NCBI GenBank assembly: GCA_000482145.1
Contig: AUXH01000004.1
Location: 39,575-103,574 of the forward strand
Length of the DNA: 64,000 nucleotides
Direction of reading: 5' to 3'
From: Strigomonas culicis
Taxonomy: Eukaryota > Euglenozoa > Kinetoplastea > Trypanosomatida > Trypanosomatidae
Part shown: positions 19,101 through 29,700 of the stretch, piece after piece
Layout of the letters: each line of letters begins with the position of its first letter
Numbering within the stretch: the stretch's first letter is position 1
Notes under the pieces: model-generated
What the model was told of the DNA's origin: nothing
The model's input: the letters and a program-made list of their open reading frames with translations, nothing else
The model's database searches: none
Program-made: the position numbers and the translations under genes

Positions 19101-20352
19101 AGGCGTCGTCGCGCGGTCCCGTCCGCAGCGACGGACACGTGTCGGCCTCCGCCTCGCCACCCCGCCACCACCGCGAGAAGAAGGAAAGCGGAGTGTCGCC
19201 GCTGCCCACGCGGCCCGTCTCGCTGGAGTGGCCATCGTTCGCCTGTACGAAGCGGATACGCCGCTCTGCCTCGTCGTTGCCCGTGTAGGCGGTCAGGAAG
19301 ATGTTGTAGAAAGACGACGCGCTCGTCGGAAAGATGTGGCGCGGCACAAAGTTAATCCGCGCCACCGTCGGGCGGTGCGTGCTCGTGTCGACGCCACAGA
19401 GGCCGGACCACGCAACGGTGCGGTTGTCGTTCTGGGGGGTGGGCACCGCCATCGCAAAGATGAGCAAGTCTGTGTTGGTGGAGGATCGCACCGCATACGT
19501 GCTGCTCGACGGTGCGTCGCTCACGTTTCCCTGTCCGCCGGACACCGCGGTTGGGTGCTTCTTGACATGGATACTCCTCGGGTACTTGGCGAGCAGGTCG
19601 CCGCAGATGTCCTCGCGAAACACCAGGGGGGAGCGGTAGCGGTACACTTTAAGGAGCGACTCCATCAGATGGGTCACGCGTGGCAGGACGCGGTTCAGCA
19701 GGTAGTCGCGCTTCTCCTTCGTCAGCACATCCTCTGGTGCGCAGACGACCGTGCTGTCGCCGCTGCCGCCGCTGTCGAGGCCGTGCTGGCGGCGCTCATA
19801 TGGCGCGGGGCAGAACTTCTCCGTGTCAAAGAGGGCACTGAGGTCGAACCGCACGCGGATGGGCTCGTAGTGATCCTTGTCGAATTTCCGATTGAAAGTG
19901 GCATTAAAGCGTTCCGACGACTGCGGTTTACGCTCCCCTACACTACTGTTGCGAGAAGGGCGTGGAGAGGCTCGTCCACCGTTGTCTTGTTCGACGCGCA
20001 ACGCAGACTCTCTCCCCGTCGCCTGACGGCTCGCCCAATTAGTCACGTCTGCCCCATCGCTCGTCGTCGTCGCCAGAGCGAAAACATCTTCCCTTTCAAA
20101 AATACCCTCCATACTTTGCGAAGAGTGCTTAAAGAGCGGATGGTAGAGCCCTCGGAGGGAATGGGTGTTGCTGTGCAAACAAGTGGAAGAGGAATTCGCC
20201 GGCACGGCCGACGCGTTAGTTCCGCGAAGCCGTGCATGTACCCCGTGTGTCGATTTCGCCTCTGCCCAATCGGCAGCTACAATTAAAAGCAAAAAGACGT
20301 TCAAGAGCGTCCACAGACGGACGAAGAGTGGAGATCGCCGTGTGGGAGACAT
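16195..20352 (-). CDS. Giant leishmanolysin (GP63)-like membrane metalloprotease
   Basis: This 1385-residue protein has a signal-peptide-like segment at about 11-32 (LWTLLNVFLLLIVAADWAEA). The M8 zinc site reads HELFHVLGF, with His431, Glu432 and His435. The third His ligand fits THWERRVLRDELM (His506), and Met517 is a candidate Met-turn. NPLYLKAR and the LLNRVLPRVTHLMESLLKVY segment also fit the family. A C-terminal hydrophobic helix (about 1360-1383, FVGWFALLGGTTLLLAVLVW) suggests a type I membrane protein with a very short cytosolic tail. Family members are usually near 600 residues and often GPI-anchored, so about 800 residues after the protease core are extra and unrecognised, with potential N-glycosylation sites. 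All zinc ligands are present, so activity is plausible. The start is the ATG at 20352. Confidence 0.9.
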   Translation of the reverse strand: MSPTRRSPLFVRLWTLLNVFLLLIVAADWAEAKSTHGVHARLRGTNASAVPANSSSTCLHSNTHSLRGLYHPLFKHSSQSMEGIFEREDVFALATTTSDGADVTNWASRQATGRESALRVEQDNGGRASPRPSRNSSVGERKPQSSERFNATFNRKFDKDHYEPIRVRFDLSALFDTEKFCPAPYERRQHGLDSGGSGDSTVVCAPEDVLTKEKRDYLLNRVLPRVTHLMESLLKVYRYRSPLVFREDICGDLLAKYPRSIHVKKHPTAVSGGQGNVSDAPSSSTYAVRSSTNTDLLIFAMAVPTPQNDNRTVAWSGLCGVDTSTHRPTVARINFVPRHIFPTSASSFYNIFLTAYTGNDEAERRIRFVQANDGHSSETGRVGSGDTPLSFFSRWWRGGEAEADTCPSLRTGPRDDAFSLWMEQYTNSIKHELFHVLGFNPLYLKARSVKRDMEAGALRTVEAYRPTYHLVTEPRVVDQARHYFNCSHVDGVPLEDEGGDGTAGTHWERRVLRDELMSGVLTPLTSILSPFTLLFLDSLPFYRVNVASAPVTENAAVPNHEVEMQWGRDAGCDFLNATFCRLRTRTAAAASPSSLYWCAPQPSLQCSSDRTSFGLCSSNRQAGALLMDQCPVVEAHPLGSCVLPSQTEATTYPLEERNGRLAAADGGSRVSLLYHGSDARCFMTANVRAAAVPVAEASAAYPTAAAAPSPDRVACLRTRCVPRRTASLSHPTPRHAVRWVLQVQVSGAWLPCPEDGRAGSVLLPPNVTGLTGAVRCEDAGVLCTPQSPHLFFVEEPPVRAHERAPPPAGPAPTAEKGGLTGEERRAAQQQATQSEEHAFYVATMEAVLLIEAEHATEKVDTALFRRCKEQVSLAVERDLLTYLRYSSFLSRRDAARLAAGSAPAPDGCPITVEKVHVLSLSYIPLVDTTRAARKSLHEDSSTFVTVSAAVVLRSTCRGLTTVRHSVFAAQAAALSARAYSGPHPHHRDSPPADVTEVFALTDALWVAPGEYCRFAGTTVSPTSQMVMSFVPPGLIDGADSNLSSHPASAALVARDSNASTVTGGAGGGGGPAARASSISLFGLPHVDTDTVRVVDPVRSSVALLSAPVTSHLVAVADVYTAFYLHYTVAARGTDRTGELVAAVQRQLGLPVGSGGSGGAARRKGAKPRVPLLACPSMFQKKSFLGDVSALLGVHRTGMDLRALRLAAVPRRHDEKNATHHHVTFFVEANLTLYLSRHTLVCLQTYHDTKGIAAGDVRRTLRARWQARLLFSHPAADGGRLTRAPAYDYLTESVALEYLTVAGRGALHVANCTTGIAAVRVSAPHPSPNSGGSGQAAAVTRALDRAWPVRTAFSRWARHSLFVGWFALLGGTTLLLAVLVWSLLRE

Positions 20353-20949
20353 TACAATAGTCTTGTGTCACGCTTGAGAAAGAGAAAGCAAAGTTGATTA
20401 ACGATAAATAAGAATTATGATTGATTTATCAATCATTTTATAACTGTCCACTCTTACAACTCTAAAGAGAAAGAAAAAAAAAACTATTTTCTTTTTGAGA
20501 AAATTGTCAGATTCCTGTGGCAGCAACGGTATACTAAAGCGACCCCGTCATAAATAGAAAGAGAGACAAAGTGAGATGGAAAAGTGAATCACAATAGAGC
20601 AGAAAGAAATAAGCACTTTCACACAATATGCATGAAGACGTGCGAATCATAGTGGCTGTACATGACGATCGTATTGGGTAACAACAAAAAAAGGAGTGTG
20701 TGTTGTTGTAAGCTTACAAATACGTTCCTTATCATTTCTGTTTTTATTCAGCCTAGGGGCCATCATAGAAATAACAACACGGTCGTATCAATAAGTACAG
20801 GCAACGGCGTTAATATGGATGCATAAACACGGGTATGAGCAACAACAGTAAAAAAAAAAAGAAAGGAAAAACAGAACCACACTCTGTAGCAAGCAAAAGG
20901 GAACGAAGGAAAAAATGTGTCATCCTTCAACGTGAGAGTTCGTTCTCAT
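20353..20949. other. Spacer between GP63-like and sorting nexin genes
   Basis: AT-rich spacer of about 0.6 kb. Apart from the splice acceptor near its left end, it shows A-runs (about 20468-20490 and 20850-20870) and no gene-like reading frame. Confidence 0.65.
20373..20395 (-). promoter_or_regulatory. Candidate trans-splice acceptor for the GP63-like mRNA
   Basis: On the minus strand a TTTGCTTTCTCTTTCTC tract ends at CAAG, with the AG at 20374-20373. This leaves a 5' leader of about 20 bases before the ATG at 20352. The tract and first AG match the trypanosomatid trans-splicing signal; the site itself is inferred. Confidence 0.6.
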
Positions 20950-22215
20950 TCACTCCATGAGCTCCTCCGTTGAAGACAGCACATCATCCCACTCCTTCTT
21001 CAGCTGCTCCGCGCTCTTCATCTGAATTCGCTTGAACACTTCTAAAAACTCCAGCATGTCCTCCTGCTTGAAGTTGTGGTAGCACAGGAAGTCGACCTTG
21101 AACTTCTCCATCCCCGCATTCAACTCGTTCTCGACCTCGAGCCGCTGCGTGCCGATTTGCGTGCGCTGCGTCCGCAGCTCCATGCACTTGTTGGGCGCCG
21201 TCGCGCGGCTGATCTTCTTATCCAGCTCGCTCTGGGTCTGACTGAGCTGCTGGATATACTGCACCGCTACGTAGAGCCGCTCCACGGTCTCTCCGACCGC
21301 GAGCGAGCTGAGGCTGTGGTAGCCGAGCTTGAACACGACGTTCTTCAGCTCCGACCGGTACTGCTTCTCGTACAGCGTGGACATGGACCCGCAGTGCAGC
21401 GCGACAGGGTTCACCGCCTTCTTGAGCGCCGCGTCCTCCTCGTCCTCGACGATGGCCGCAAAGCTCGTCGCGAACTGCTGTAGCGCGTCCGCCACCTCGC
21501 GGTGCTGATGCGCGAGCGCGTCCGTCTTGGCCCTGAGCGCGGCGAAGTTTGTCGCCAGGCAGTTCACGTGCCGCGCGATGCCCTCGATCTCCGTCAGCGA
21601 GAGCAGCGGCGCTCCGCGGTCGCCGGCGCCGCGGTCGGCCGCCTGCTCGAGGCGCGCCACCGCCTTGGTGTAGGTGATGCCGGCGGGCTCGCCCTCGCTG
21701 CGCTTCGCCATGCCTTTCCAGGACGACAGAATGCTGACGGACAGGAAGGGCGGCATCTTGATCGGCTCCTTCGCCTTCCGCTCCCACTCATCGTCGTTGA
21801 CGAAGAAGCGCTTGAGCAGATCGTCATCGCAGAGCAGCGGGTGGTGGCACAGCTTCTGCAGGAAGATGCGCAGCAGCTCTCGGCGGTACTGCAGGAACTC
21901 TTCCGTCTTGCGCTTCTGCTCCGCCGCCTCGTCGCCGCGCCGCACCATCAGCACCGCGGCGCTCTTCAGTTTGTCCACCGCGTCGATGGCGGTCTCCTTC
22001 TCCGGGATGGGCGGCACCACGCAGAACCAGTACTTGGCGCTCAGCATGTTGCGCAGCGTGAGGAAGTCGTTGTAGCGCCGCATGAAGACCACGCGCAGCT
22101 CCTTCCCAGCGAGTGAGCGCATCGTCACGGGGTACTCGTAGTGGGAGAGGGAGAAGGTGCTTTGCCCTTGCGCCTCGATCGCATCGCCGATCTCAAAAAG
22201 TAATCCGTTCGACAT
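20950..22215 (-). CDS. PX-BAR sorting nexin (SNX1/Vps5-like)
   Basis: This 421-residue protein has an N-terminal PX domain (about 15-135): the phosphoinositide-binding RRYNDFLTLRNML, the loop VVPPIPEKE, and FLQYRRELLRIFLQKLCHHP. From about 190 to the end it is helical and coiled-coil-rich, as expected for a BAR domain (for example KVDFLCYHNFKQEDMLEFLE and the tail AEQLKKEWDDVLSSTEEL). Proteins of this layout bind PI3P on endosomes, dimerise, tubulate membrane and work with retromer in recycling. Retromer partnership is inferred from family only. The start is the ATG at 22215 (MSNGLLFEIGDAIEAQ). Confidence 0.88.
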   Translation of the reverse strand: MSNGLLFEIGDAIEAQGQSTFSLSHYEYPVTMRSLAGKELRVVFMRRYNDFLTLRNMLSAKYWFCVVPPIPEKETAIDAVDKLKSAAVLMVRRGDEAAEQKRKTEEFLQYRRELLRIFLQKLCHHPLLCDDDLLKRFFVNDDEWERKAKEPIKMPPFLSVSILSSWKGMAKRSEGEPAGITYTKAVARLEQAADRGAGDRGAPLLSLTEIEGIARHVNCLATNFAALRAKTDALAHQHREVADALQQFATSFAAIVEDEEDAALKKAVNPVALHCGSMSTLYEKQYRSELKNVVFKLGYHSLSSLAVGETVERLYVAVQYIQQLSQTQSELDKKISRATAPNKCMELRTQRTQIGTQRLEVENELNAGMEKFKVDFLCYHNFKQEDMLEFLEVFKRIQMKSAEQLKKEWDDVLSSTEELME

Positions 22216-23231
22216 GCGTGCGTGGTTCGCTATGTTTCAGTCGCGTTAGAAATAGAATGTAAGCAATACACTGAAACACGAAAAAAAAAAAAGGTGGTAG
22301 TAGGAGGATGCGCGAGAGGAAGAGAGAGGGGAGAGGAAGGGAGGGAAATCACCATTATTTGAAGACAGGGAAAGGGAGTACAAGTGAGAATTTAGATGTC
22401 AGCACACACACTCCAACACACCAAACAAGTGTGAATGTGTGCGTCTCCGTGCGAGAGACAGAGGGCGAGCCCAAGTGTATTCAAAGAAGAAAAAGAGTGT
22501 ATATCTTTGTACTCACAGTCATCACTACAATACAAAAGCCTGCATGCACACACATACCTGGAGCAACATACAAAAAAATCTGATAATAATAATAAAAAAA
22601 GATGAAAGGAAAGAAGCGCAAAAAGAAATCGTTTTCACCAGAATACAAGTAAACAGTTTTAAAATAGGAACTCTTTTCTTCTAGCTAAATTGTAAGAATG
22701 TGGACAAAAAAAAAGGCAAACAACAACCATAGTAATAATAAAGCAATACAATGCAATGAGTACACAACACGGGCAAAAGGAAAAGTAAAAAAAAAACATC
22801 AGCTTACACAACGACATACATTACTATGTGTATTCATCAGTAGTGAAGAACGTACAATCATAATAATAACCGCCTCAAACCTGAAAACACAAGCAAGCAA
22901 TTGGCACAAAAACCTGTACATGACAGTGAAATACCAGTGATCAAAGACGATCGCATTCCATCTTTACACACTGTCGAGCGGATCAGAACTACCTCATGAA
23001 GCACATTGAACACCAAAGTAGAGGGAAAATAGAGTATACACGGTAAAGGAAGAATACAGGAGTATAATTAATCATGTTATTCTGGTATATCTCTTTTCAT
23101 AATTATGAACTGTATTATATTCCTTTTCTAGTTGACTTTACATTTAAGAATAGTAGTATCTGACGTGTAGTGAAGATACAGTACACAGATACCAAATCCG
23201 TAGAATAAAGATGAAAAAAAAAAGAGTGCAC
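22216..23231. other. Spacer between sorting nexin and USP genes
   Basis: About 1 kb of AT-rich sequence. A GA-rich plus-strand block near 22290-22350 is pyrimidine-rich in the transcript and is the likely splice-signal zone for the sorting nexin mRNA. The rest, probably the USP 3' UTR, has CA-rich and A-rich patches. No gene is seen. Confidence 0.65.
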
Positions 23232-25910
23232 TCAAGTTAAATAATAAAAGAGCATGTACGCTTTTTCTACAGCCGAAACCGCCTCCTTGGCGTCGACCAC
23301 TGTGATGTAGCTATCATTGCATAGGTACCACGTATCCCGTCGTACGAAGGAGGAGGTGGTGCGGGATTTCCACCCAGATGGCGTCGTCGTTGTGGAAGAG
23401 TCAGAGGAGGAAGGCCGCCGTGAATGATCATGTCGTTCATCTGGGTTCGGCTTTCCATCGTTCTCCTCCACACCTTCACCGGTTGCGTGGTCGGCTCCTC
23501 CCGCGGTGCTGCCTCCCATCTTCATCACCGCGTCTGCGTCTGCCTTGGGCAGCTTTGACGGTGGCGTGGGCACCATCCTCTTTTTCGTCGGGGAGGCGTT
23601 TTTCGCTTGCGGGCTTGGCATCGCGGCGGTCGGCGGCGGTGATGCAAAGTGGGGCATCATGGCCTCTTCGTCCGACGTGCCATGCACGCACACAAAGCTC
23701 GTGTAGTGGCCGAAGCGCTCCGTCCCGCTGTGGCAGCAGACGGCGAACAGTTTGTACCGCAAGTTCCGCACACGCAGCGTGTGGGGGTACACGACCTTGA
23801 CAGAGTTCTTGCGGCCGGAGTCGAGGAAGCGCTTCAGGTGGATGGCCAGTATCTTCGGCCAAACCTTCACCCGCTGGCGACGCGTCCCGTCGCAGAGCTG
23901 CTTGCAGTTTTCGCACTTGAGCTTGTTGTCGTCCGTCAGGTTCTCCACCGTGTCCTCAATGAAGGATTCGCAGATGATGCGGTCCAGCGTCTCGCACCCC
24001 GCGTGGCTCGACCGCCGCGTGAGGCGGGCACGGATGGGGTTGGACCCGCTCTGCATGGACGACGGCAGCGGCACGGAGAGGTCCAGAAAGGGGTCGAAGG
24101 TCAGAGAGACGTGACCGCAGCCGCTGCACTGGCACTGGGCGCGGAGAATGCCGCCAAAGTAGTCGTACACGGACGAGTCGTCCACGGAGCGGATGTGCTT
24201 CATCCACCGCACGAAGGCGGAGTCCTCCGACTCGTTCTTCACGTCCAGCAGCTGCTCGTACGACGCGGTGTGGCCGGCGCCCCGGTTCACCTCGTCGTGC
24301 ATGACATAGAGGAAGGTGCGCACGAACTCATGAGCGTCGTTCTGACCGCTGCCGGCGAACTCGGAGTTGTAGACCGCCGCCGCCGCCTTCACTTTCAGCA
24401 GGCAGTCGTACGTCATCACGCCCCCGCCGGTGTACCCCATGCGCGTGAAGGGGAAGAGGCCGGGGAACTGCTGCCCCAGCGTGTCCGGGTCCAGGAACTC
24501 CGCCGCCTCCCCGTCGTCGCCGTCCGCGGCATGCTTCTTCTCCATCACGCGCCGCATCTCGCTCTCCAGGGTCGGCACGAGGTTCGGGGTGTGCAGCAGA
24601 CACTGCAGCGAGGCGTTCATGTAGCACGTCGCGCCCATGTTGCGCAGCTCCAGCGGCACGTGCTGGTACACGGGCAGGCCCGGCACCGGCGGCGGCGCCC
24701 CGTCCACCGTGGAGGCGCACGCGGTCTTCTCGAAGACGCCCGGTCCCTCCGGCGACGACGGCCCGCTCTTGATCTCCGTCGGCCCCTCAATGACGCCGGA
24801 GACCATCATCGGCGGCGCCGTCGGCGTGTGCGAGCAGAGGTCCAGGTACGTGTGGTACGCGTCCACCCCGCTGTTGGCGGCGAAGTTGAGAAAGGGGACG
24901 GCGTGGCTGCGCCGCGGCTGCGCGCCCGCGTCCTCCTTCCCGGACGAGGGCGGCCGCGGGGGGATGAAGCGGCCGCTCCCGAGACGGTTCGCCAAACCAT
25001 CGAAGGGCGCGTCTGTCGACGTGTTGCCCTCCAAGCCGCTCTCGGGCACAGGCGAGTCGTCATTCTCCAGCTGATGGAAGGAGAACTCCGTCACCGAATT
25101 CAGGCAGCTGTACACGTTATCTTGCTCCGCCGCAGCCTCCCCTTCAGAGTCGAACGGTCGCTTGCCGGGCGAAGGTCCACTGGGCGGACGGTTCACCTCA
25201 GCCTTCGGCGTCGCAGAGGGTGTTTGGACGGCGGGTAAGAACGACTGACCTTTGCTGTTCCCCCCCGCAATGCTAACGGGTCCCGCCGGCGTCAACGACT
25301 TGCCGCTAGGAGCACTGCCATTCACGGAATCGGGGCAAGACCCCTTCGAGCGCGGCACGAGCGGGGCGTCGACGGGGGTGTGCTCCTTCGACCGATTGAC
25401 TTGTGGTGCCTTGTCGACCAGCCGCGTCGTGTGGCCAGACAGGGTGAAGAGCGGTGCCCCATTGGGGTTAGGCAGCGTCGACTGGGGCGCCGCCGGGCTC
25501 CGCGACTTCGCGCCATAGAGATCGTCGTCCACCACGTCTGCCATCACGAGTGAACCCACCCGGTGGTCGGAAGCTTTCGGTTTTCGATCAGAGTTCAACA
25601 ACACATTATCCGAGACGGGCATGGTGCTCCCAAGTTCGTCCGAATACTCCTCGGCGTTGGGGACCATCCCTTTGGAGGGGAACAGCGTCATGCTCTGTGT
25701 TCCCGTCGCTGACGAGACCGGATTTGTCTTCTTTGGTCGTTTTCGATCCTCAACGCTGTGCGAGGAGATGACCTTGGGGAGGTCCCGCGTGGGACCCGGG
25801 ATACTGGATTCCCGCGGTCGGCTGCGTGCGCCAATGTCGGGAAGTGCATCCTTTGAAAGGCGGCCTTTCATTAACTGCTTCGAGTTGAACTGACTTACTT
25901 TACTACTCAT
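23232..25910 (-). CDS. Ubiquitin-specific protease (C19 family deubiquitinase)
   Basis: In this 892-residue protein about 410 N-terminal residues are low-complexity and probably disordered. The USP fold follows. The Cys box is ELRNMGATCYMNASLQCLL with catalytic Cys429. The zinc-ribbon pairs are CQCSGCGH and CENC. The His box RFGHYTSFVCV has His735, and the third catalytic residue is likely Asp866 in WYLCNDSYITVV; the tail KAYMLFYYLT is typical. GATC in place of GNTC is also found in USP7-type enzymes. All catalytic positions are present, so it should cleave ubiquitin from proteins. A long insert between the His box and the last strand (about 750-855) is Ser/Pro/Thr-rich. Substrate and location are unknown. 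The start is the ATG at 25910. Confidence 0.93.
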   Translation of the reverse strand: MSSKVSQFNSKQLMKGRLSKDALPDIGARSRPRESSIPGPTRDLPKVISSHSVEDRKRPKKTNPVSSATGTQSMTLFPSKGMVPNAEEYSDELGSTMPVSDNVLLNSDRKPKASDHRVGSLVMADVVDDDLYGAKSRSPAAPQSTLPNPNGAPLFTLSGHTTRLVDKAPQVNRSKEHTPVDAPLVPRSKGSCPDSVNGSAPSGKSLTPAGPVSIAGGNSKGQSFLPAVQTPSATPKAEVNRPPSGPSPGKRPFDSEGEAAAEQDNVYSCLNSVTEFSFHQLENDDSPVPESGLEGNTSTDAPFDGLANRLGSGRFIPPRPPSSGKEDAGAQPRRSHAVPFLNFAANSGVDAYHTYLDLCSHTPTAPPMMVSGVIEGPTEIKSGPSSPEGPGVFEKTACASTVDGAPPPVPGLPVYQHVPLELRNMGATCYMNASLQCLLHTPNLVPTLESEMRRVMEKKHAADGDDGEAAEFLDPDTLGQQFPGLFPFTRMGYTGGGVMTYDCLLKVKAAAAVYNSEFAGSGQNDAHEFVRTFLYVMHDEVNRGAGHTASYEQLLDVKNESEDSAFVRWMKHIRSVDDSSVYDYFGGILRAQCQCSGCGHVSLTFDPFLDLSVPLPSSMQSGSNPIRARLTRRSSHAGCETLDRIICESFIEDTVENLTDDNKLKCENCKQLCDGTRRQRVKVWPKILAIHLKRFLDSGRKNSVKVVYPHTLRVRNLRYKLFAVCCHSGTERFGHYTSFVCVHGTSDEEAMMPHFASPPPTAAMPSPQAKNASPTKKRMVPTPPSKLPKADADAVMKMGGSTAGGADHATGEGVEENDGKPNPDERHDHSRRPSSSDSSTTTTPSGWKSRTTSSFVRRDTWYLCNDSYITVVDAKEAVSAVEKAYMLFYYLT

Positions 25911-26716
25911 AACAGTGAGTTCAAAAAGGCACGCACTACTGCAACGTCTGGGAGAAAGCAGGACGACAAAGGAAAAAAAGAGTATACGATGCGTTTCCTC
26001 CCTCTCTAGAATTGCCTTTGATCAATGAAGAACCGCTCACTGTATACGTATGATCGAAAGGGAAAGTATAAAACAAAAAAAAACGCACAATTAAAAGGAA
26101 AAGAAAGAGCAAATAAAAGTATATATAGGTAATCTTGTATACAGAAGAGAGCAACAATACTAGAGGGAATAACTATAGAAAGTCAGGGACGTTTTTCTTT
26201 TTCCGCTAAAATGCCGACACCAGAGCGCGGTGCTGAGCACACAGCAATTAGCCGACGATAACAAGGTCCCAGTCTAGACAAATGATAAAGAAGGAACAAG
26301 AGCAATTATACAGGAAGCAAAAGGAAAAAAAAAATACCACTACAAAACACAGTAAATCGATATGTGGAACTACAACAATAGTATATCAATACTCGTGTTT
26401 ACGGCTTGATGAAGGAGAAACGAATAGAGAAGTGGTAGAAGAGAAGGAGAAACAGAATGGAGCAATGAAAAAGATAAAAACAATTGTGAGCTCTTGTAAG
26501 GACATGTGAATACACATCAGTGCTGATTAATAATGTCACATTCATTTTATTACATGTAAATACTACACAAACAGAAATAATAACAACATAAACGAAAAAT
26601 ACGAAGATAATGGAAAGCACCATGAGCCTTTCCATTTAGAGAATTGTAATTTACATCATATATACGAACATACTCCACACACACATACCAAAACGCGAAC
26701 GCAGCACTATTCTACG
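25911..26716. other. Spacer between USP and LRR-WD40 genes
   Basis: AT-rich, about 0.8 kb. Read on the minus strand, a pyrimidine-rich stretch followed by CCCAG (AG at 25949-25948) is a possible acceptor for the USP mRNA. The remainder is A-rich with no convincing coding sequence. Confidence 0.6.
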
Positions 26717-29700
26717 TTATGTAAACTGTAAAAAGGTGAGCCTGCCTTCCTCATCCCCCAGTGCCACATCCACCTTCAATCCTTTCTGTAACGATGCCTC
26801 CGCGGCCTTCAGCAGCGACGGATGGTACGCGGCGGCAATGCCGTCCCGCGAGGGGTGCCTGCTGGGCCCGTCCAGCGCGAGCGTTATCGCGGCCGTGGAA
26901 GCGTCCCAGCTGGCGATCGGGTGCGGCGACACGTACTCGCCGTCGGCGCTCTCCTTTTCCGTGTGCCACGCGTCATCGACCAGGGAGGTCTCCGGCCTCT
27001 CCTCCACCTCCTCCCACGGCGCGAGCTGCGGGAGCAGCGCCGACACGTCCCAGTAGCGCAGCAGCCGTTTGTTGCCGACCGCCAGCAGCCCGAGCTTCGC
27101 CGCCGTCCGCGCCGGCAGCCCGCGGTGGCGCTTCGGCGTCGGTAGCTGCAGCTCAAACGAGATGAAGCGCAGGTGCGAGATGACGGGGTCGTCGCAGCGC
27201 GAGAAGGCGTTGATGCGCGCAAAAGGGGAGACGACCAGCGATGGCGGGGCACTGTGCGCCGCAACGCTCTTGAGCGCTTCCTCGCCCGCCGCGCCGTGGG
27301 AGGCGAGGATCGCCGCGATGCGCACCGTATACAGGAGGATCCTCCCGTCCGCGAAGCTCACCGCGAGCACCTCGCCACGCGGGCACAGCTGCAGGGCGCA
27401 GACGGCGGCCGCGGCGCCGGGGTCGCCGCTCGCCCGCTGCCACCTGTGGGACTCCCACGAAAAGGTGCACCAGGCGGCCCCCTCGTGTAGGTGCACGAGC
27501 TGCGCGAAGGGCAGCGCGACGGGCGTCACGAGCAGGAAGTCGGGCCGGTGCACGCGGGTGCCGTCCGTGGCCACCGTGGCCTGCGGCGGGTACCAGCGCA
27601 CGGCTCGCAGGGGGCTCACGAGGGTGTGCTGCATGAAGCACGTCGCCCGCCACGCAGAGTACTTGATGCGCGTCTCGATCGCAGCGCGCAGGGCGCCACC
27701 GACCGTCGCCACCGCCGCCCCGGGCCGCCGCGTCGCCTCCGGCGCGGCGGTGTGGAAGTCCATCGCGTAGATGCGATCACTCCGCTCGCGCCAGGCGTGG
27801 CCCTGCGTCGTGTAGGGGTCGCCGGCCGCGGGCGGCACCATCTCATCGATCTGCAGCCGCCAGCCGCTCATCACCTCGTCTGTGAAGATGTAGAAGACCT
27901 CCTCCTCGCCGCCGTCGCAGTGCGGCAGCAGGTGCAGGTGGTGCTCCGCCGCGTGGAAGTCGCGCCACACACGGCGCAGCAGCTCCTCCTTCTCCTCCGC
28001 CGGGTGCGCGTCGTTGCGCTGCACAAAGTGCATGGCCTCCGCCACGGACGGGATGAGGTCCTCGGCGCTCAGGACATCGAGGAGGATGCCCTTCTCCGTG
28101 CGAAACACGTAGAGCTTCACGTCCGTGGTCAGCACGAGGAGGTAGCGCCCGCGGTTGGAGAACTGCACCTCCGCGATCGGGGCGGTGAACATGCTCGCGA
28201 ACTGGTCTCGCCGCACGGGCGCCGCGCCGCCAGTCTCCTCCAGCTCTGCCGCCGTGCGCGTCTCGCCCTCGTCCTTGCTCCACACACCGCAGTGGCCGAT
28301 CAGCCGCGCGGAGTCGCCGTCGTAGATGTAAATGACACGACTCTCCGCAACGGCTACGACGTAGTTGCCCGCGGGCGACACAAGCACCTGCTCAATCGCC
28401 GCCTTGGACTGCCGCACACTGTAGCGAAGCAGCGAGCCACACGAAGTCGCCTCTATCTCCTCGCCGGTGCCCTCCTCCGTCCGCCGCGTGGTGAACCACG
28501 TCAGGGCGCGATCGGCGCCGCCGGTCACGACGTAGCGGTCGTCCCCAAAGAAGCGCACGTCGGTGACCGTGCGGAGATGGGCCGGCATCGCCGACCCGCT
28601 GCCGAGGAACTGGAAGAATCCTGGAAACGGCGACCGCAGCAGGACGCGCCGGAGCTGCTCGTCCGGCGGGACGCCCTGTGGGGCTTTCTCCGTCAAGAGC
28701 GGCGCGCGGACGAGGAGGGCGCCCTGGATCATGCGTCGGAGCGCCTGTGCGTCGCGGTACACCGTGTTCTGCCCCTGATGGCCCTCCAGCGCTGCCTGCA
28801 GCACCAAGAGCGGGTTGTCCACCACGCACCGCGTCCGCGCATGCCGCAGAAAGAGAATGTACTCCTTCATGCGCTGCAGTGCCGGCGGGAGCACCTGTTT
28901 GTGCTTGCCGGCGGCGCCGCTCGCGGGGGGACCCTCCTGCAGCAGGTGCTGCTCCGCGCGCTGGTTGAACGCAAAGACGAGGTCGCGGATGAGGTGGTAG
29001 AGCAGGCCCTGCCGCAGCACGAGCGCGAGAAAGGGGAAGGTGAGAACAATGTGGTCAATCACGGGCCACAGCGCGGCGCAGCAGGCGTGGTACGTGAGCT
29101 CCTTGACGCCGCGCCGCTCCTGTGGGGACCCGGAGGCGGTCGAGCGCAGCATGAGCCCAGCGGCGTCCGCCGGCGGCTCGCGGGCGTCCGCGCCGGGCCC
29201 CTGCTGCGGCGCTGCCGCCTCCGCCGAGGCGGACGGCAGCGCCCCGTACACCGCCGTGACGAGGAGATGCTGCGTCAGCACAAAGTGCCAGCGCTGCCGC
29301 GCGGCGTCGACGCCCTCCCCGCGCGCGGCCAGCTGCCGGCTCAGGTGGAGCTGGAGGGCGCGCGAGTAGAGGCGCACGTGCGCGAAGAGCTGGTTCTCGC
29401 GCAGCCGCGTCTCGTACTCGAACATGTGCGACGGCTCGAGGGCGGGGTGGAGGTGCCGCAGGAAGCGATTGAGGTCCGCGAGGGATAGCGCAGGGAAGAT
29501 CTGACGGAGGTCGGCCAGCGGCAGTCCCCACCGCGCCACCTGGAGGACACCGAGAAGCGGGTGCACCACGTCGGCGCCGAATTCCGCGATCAGACCCTTG
29601 TGTAAGCGGCCGGCGGCAGCGAGCGACGTTTCAGGGAAGTCACGAAGCCATTCCGCGTACGGAGGCTCCGCCACGTCCAGTGTGCTGTCCTTCATGAGTT

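Noticed and set aside
16279..20286. Plus-strand frames of 469 and 652 codons and a 689-codon minus-strand frame over the GP63-like gene
   Set aside because: Shadows of the GP63-like coding sequence in other frames, with highly biased composition and no recognisable motif.
23649..25238. 529-codon plus-strand frame over the USP gene
   Set aside because: Antisense shadow; the USP catalytic motifs on the minus strand settle the coding strand.
25936..26157. 73-codon hydrophobic minus-strand frame upstream of the USP gene
   Set aside because: Derived from T-rich spacer containing the likely splice signal.
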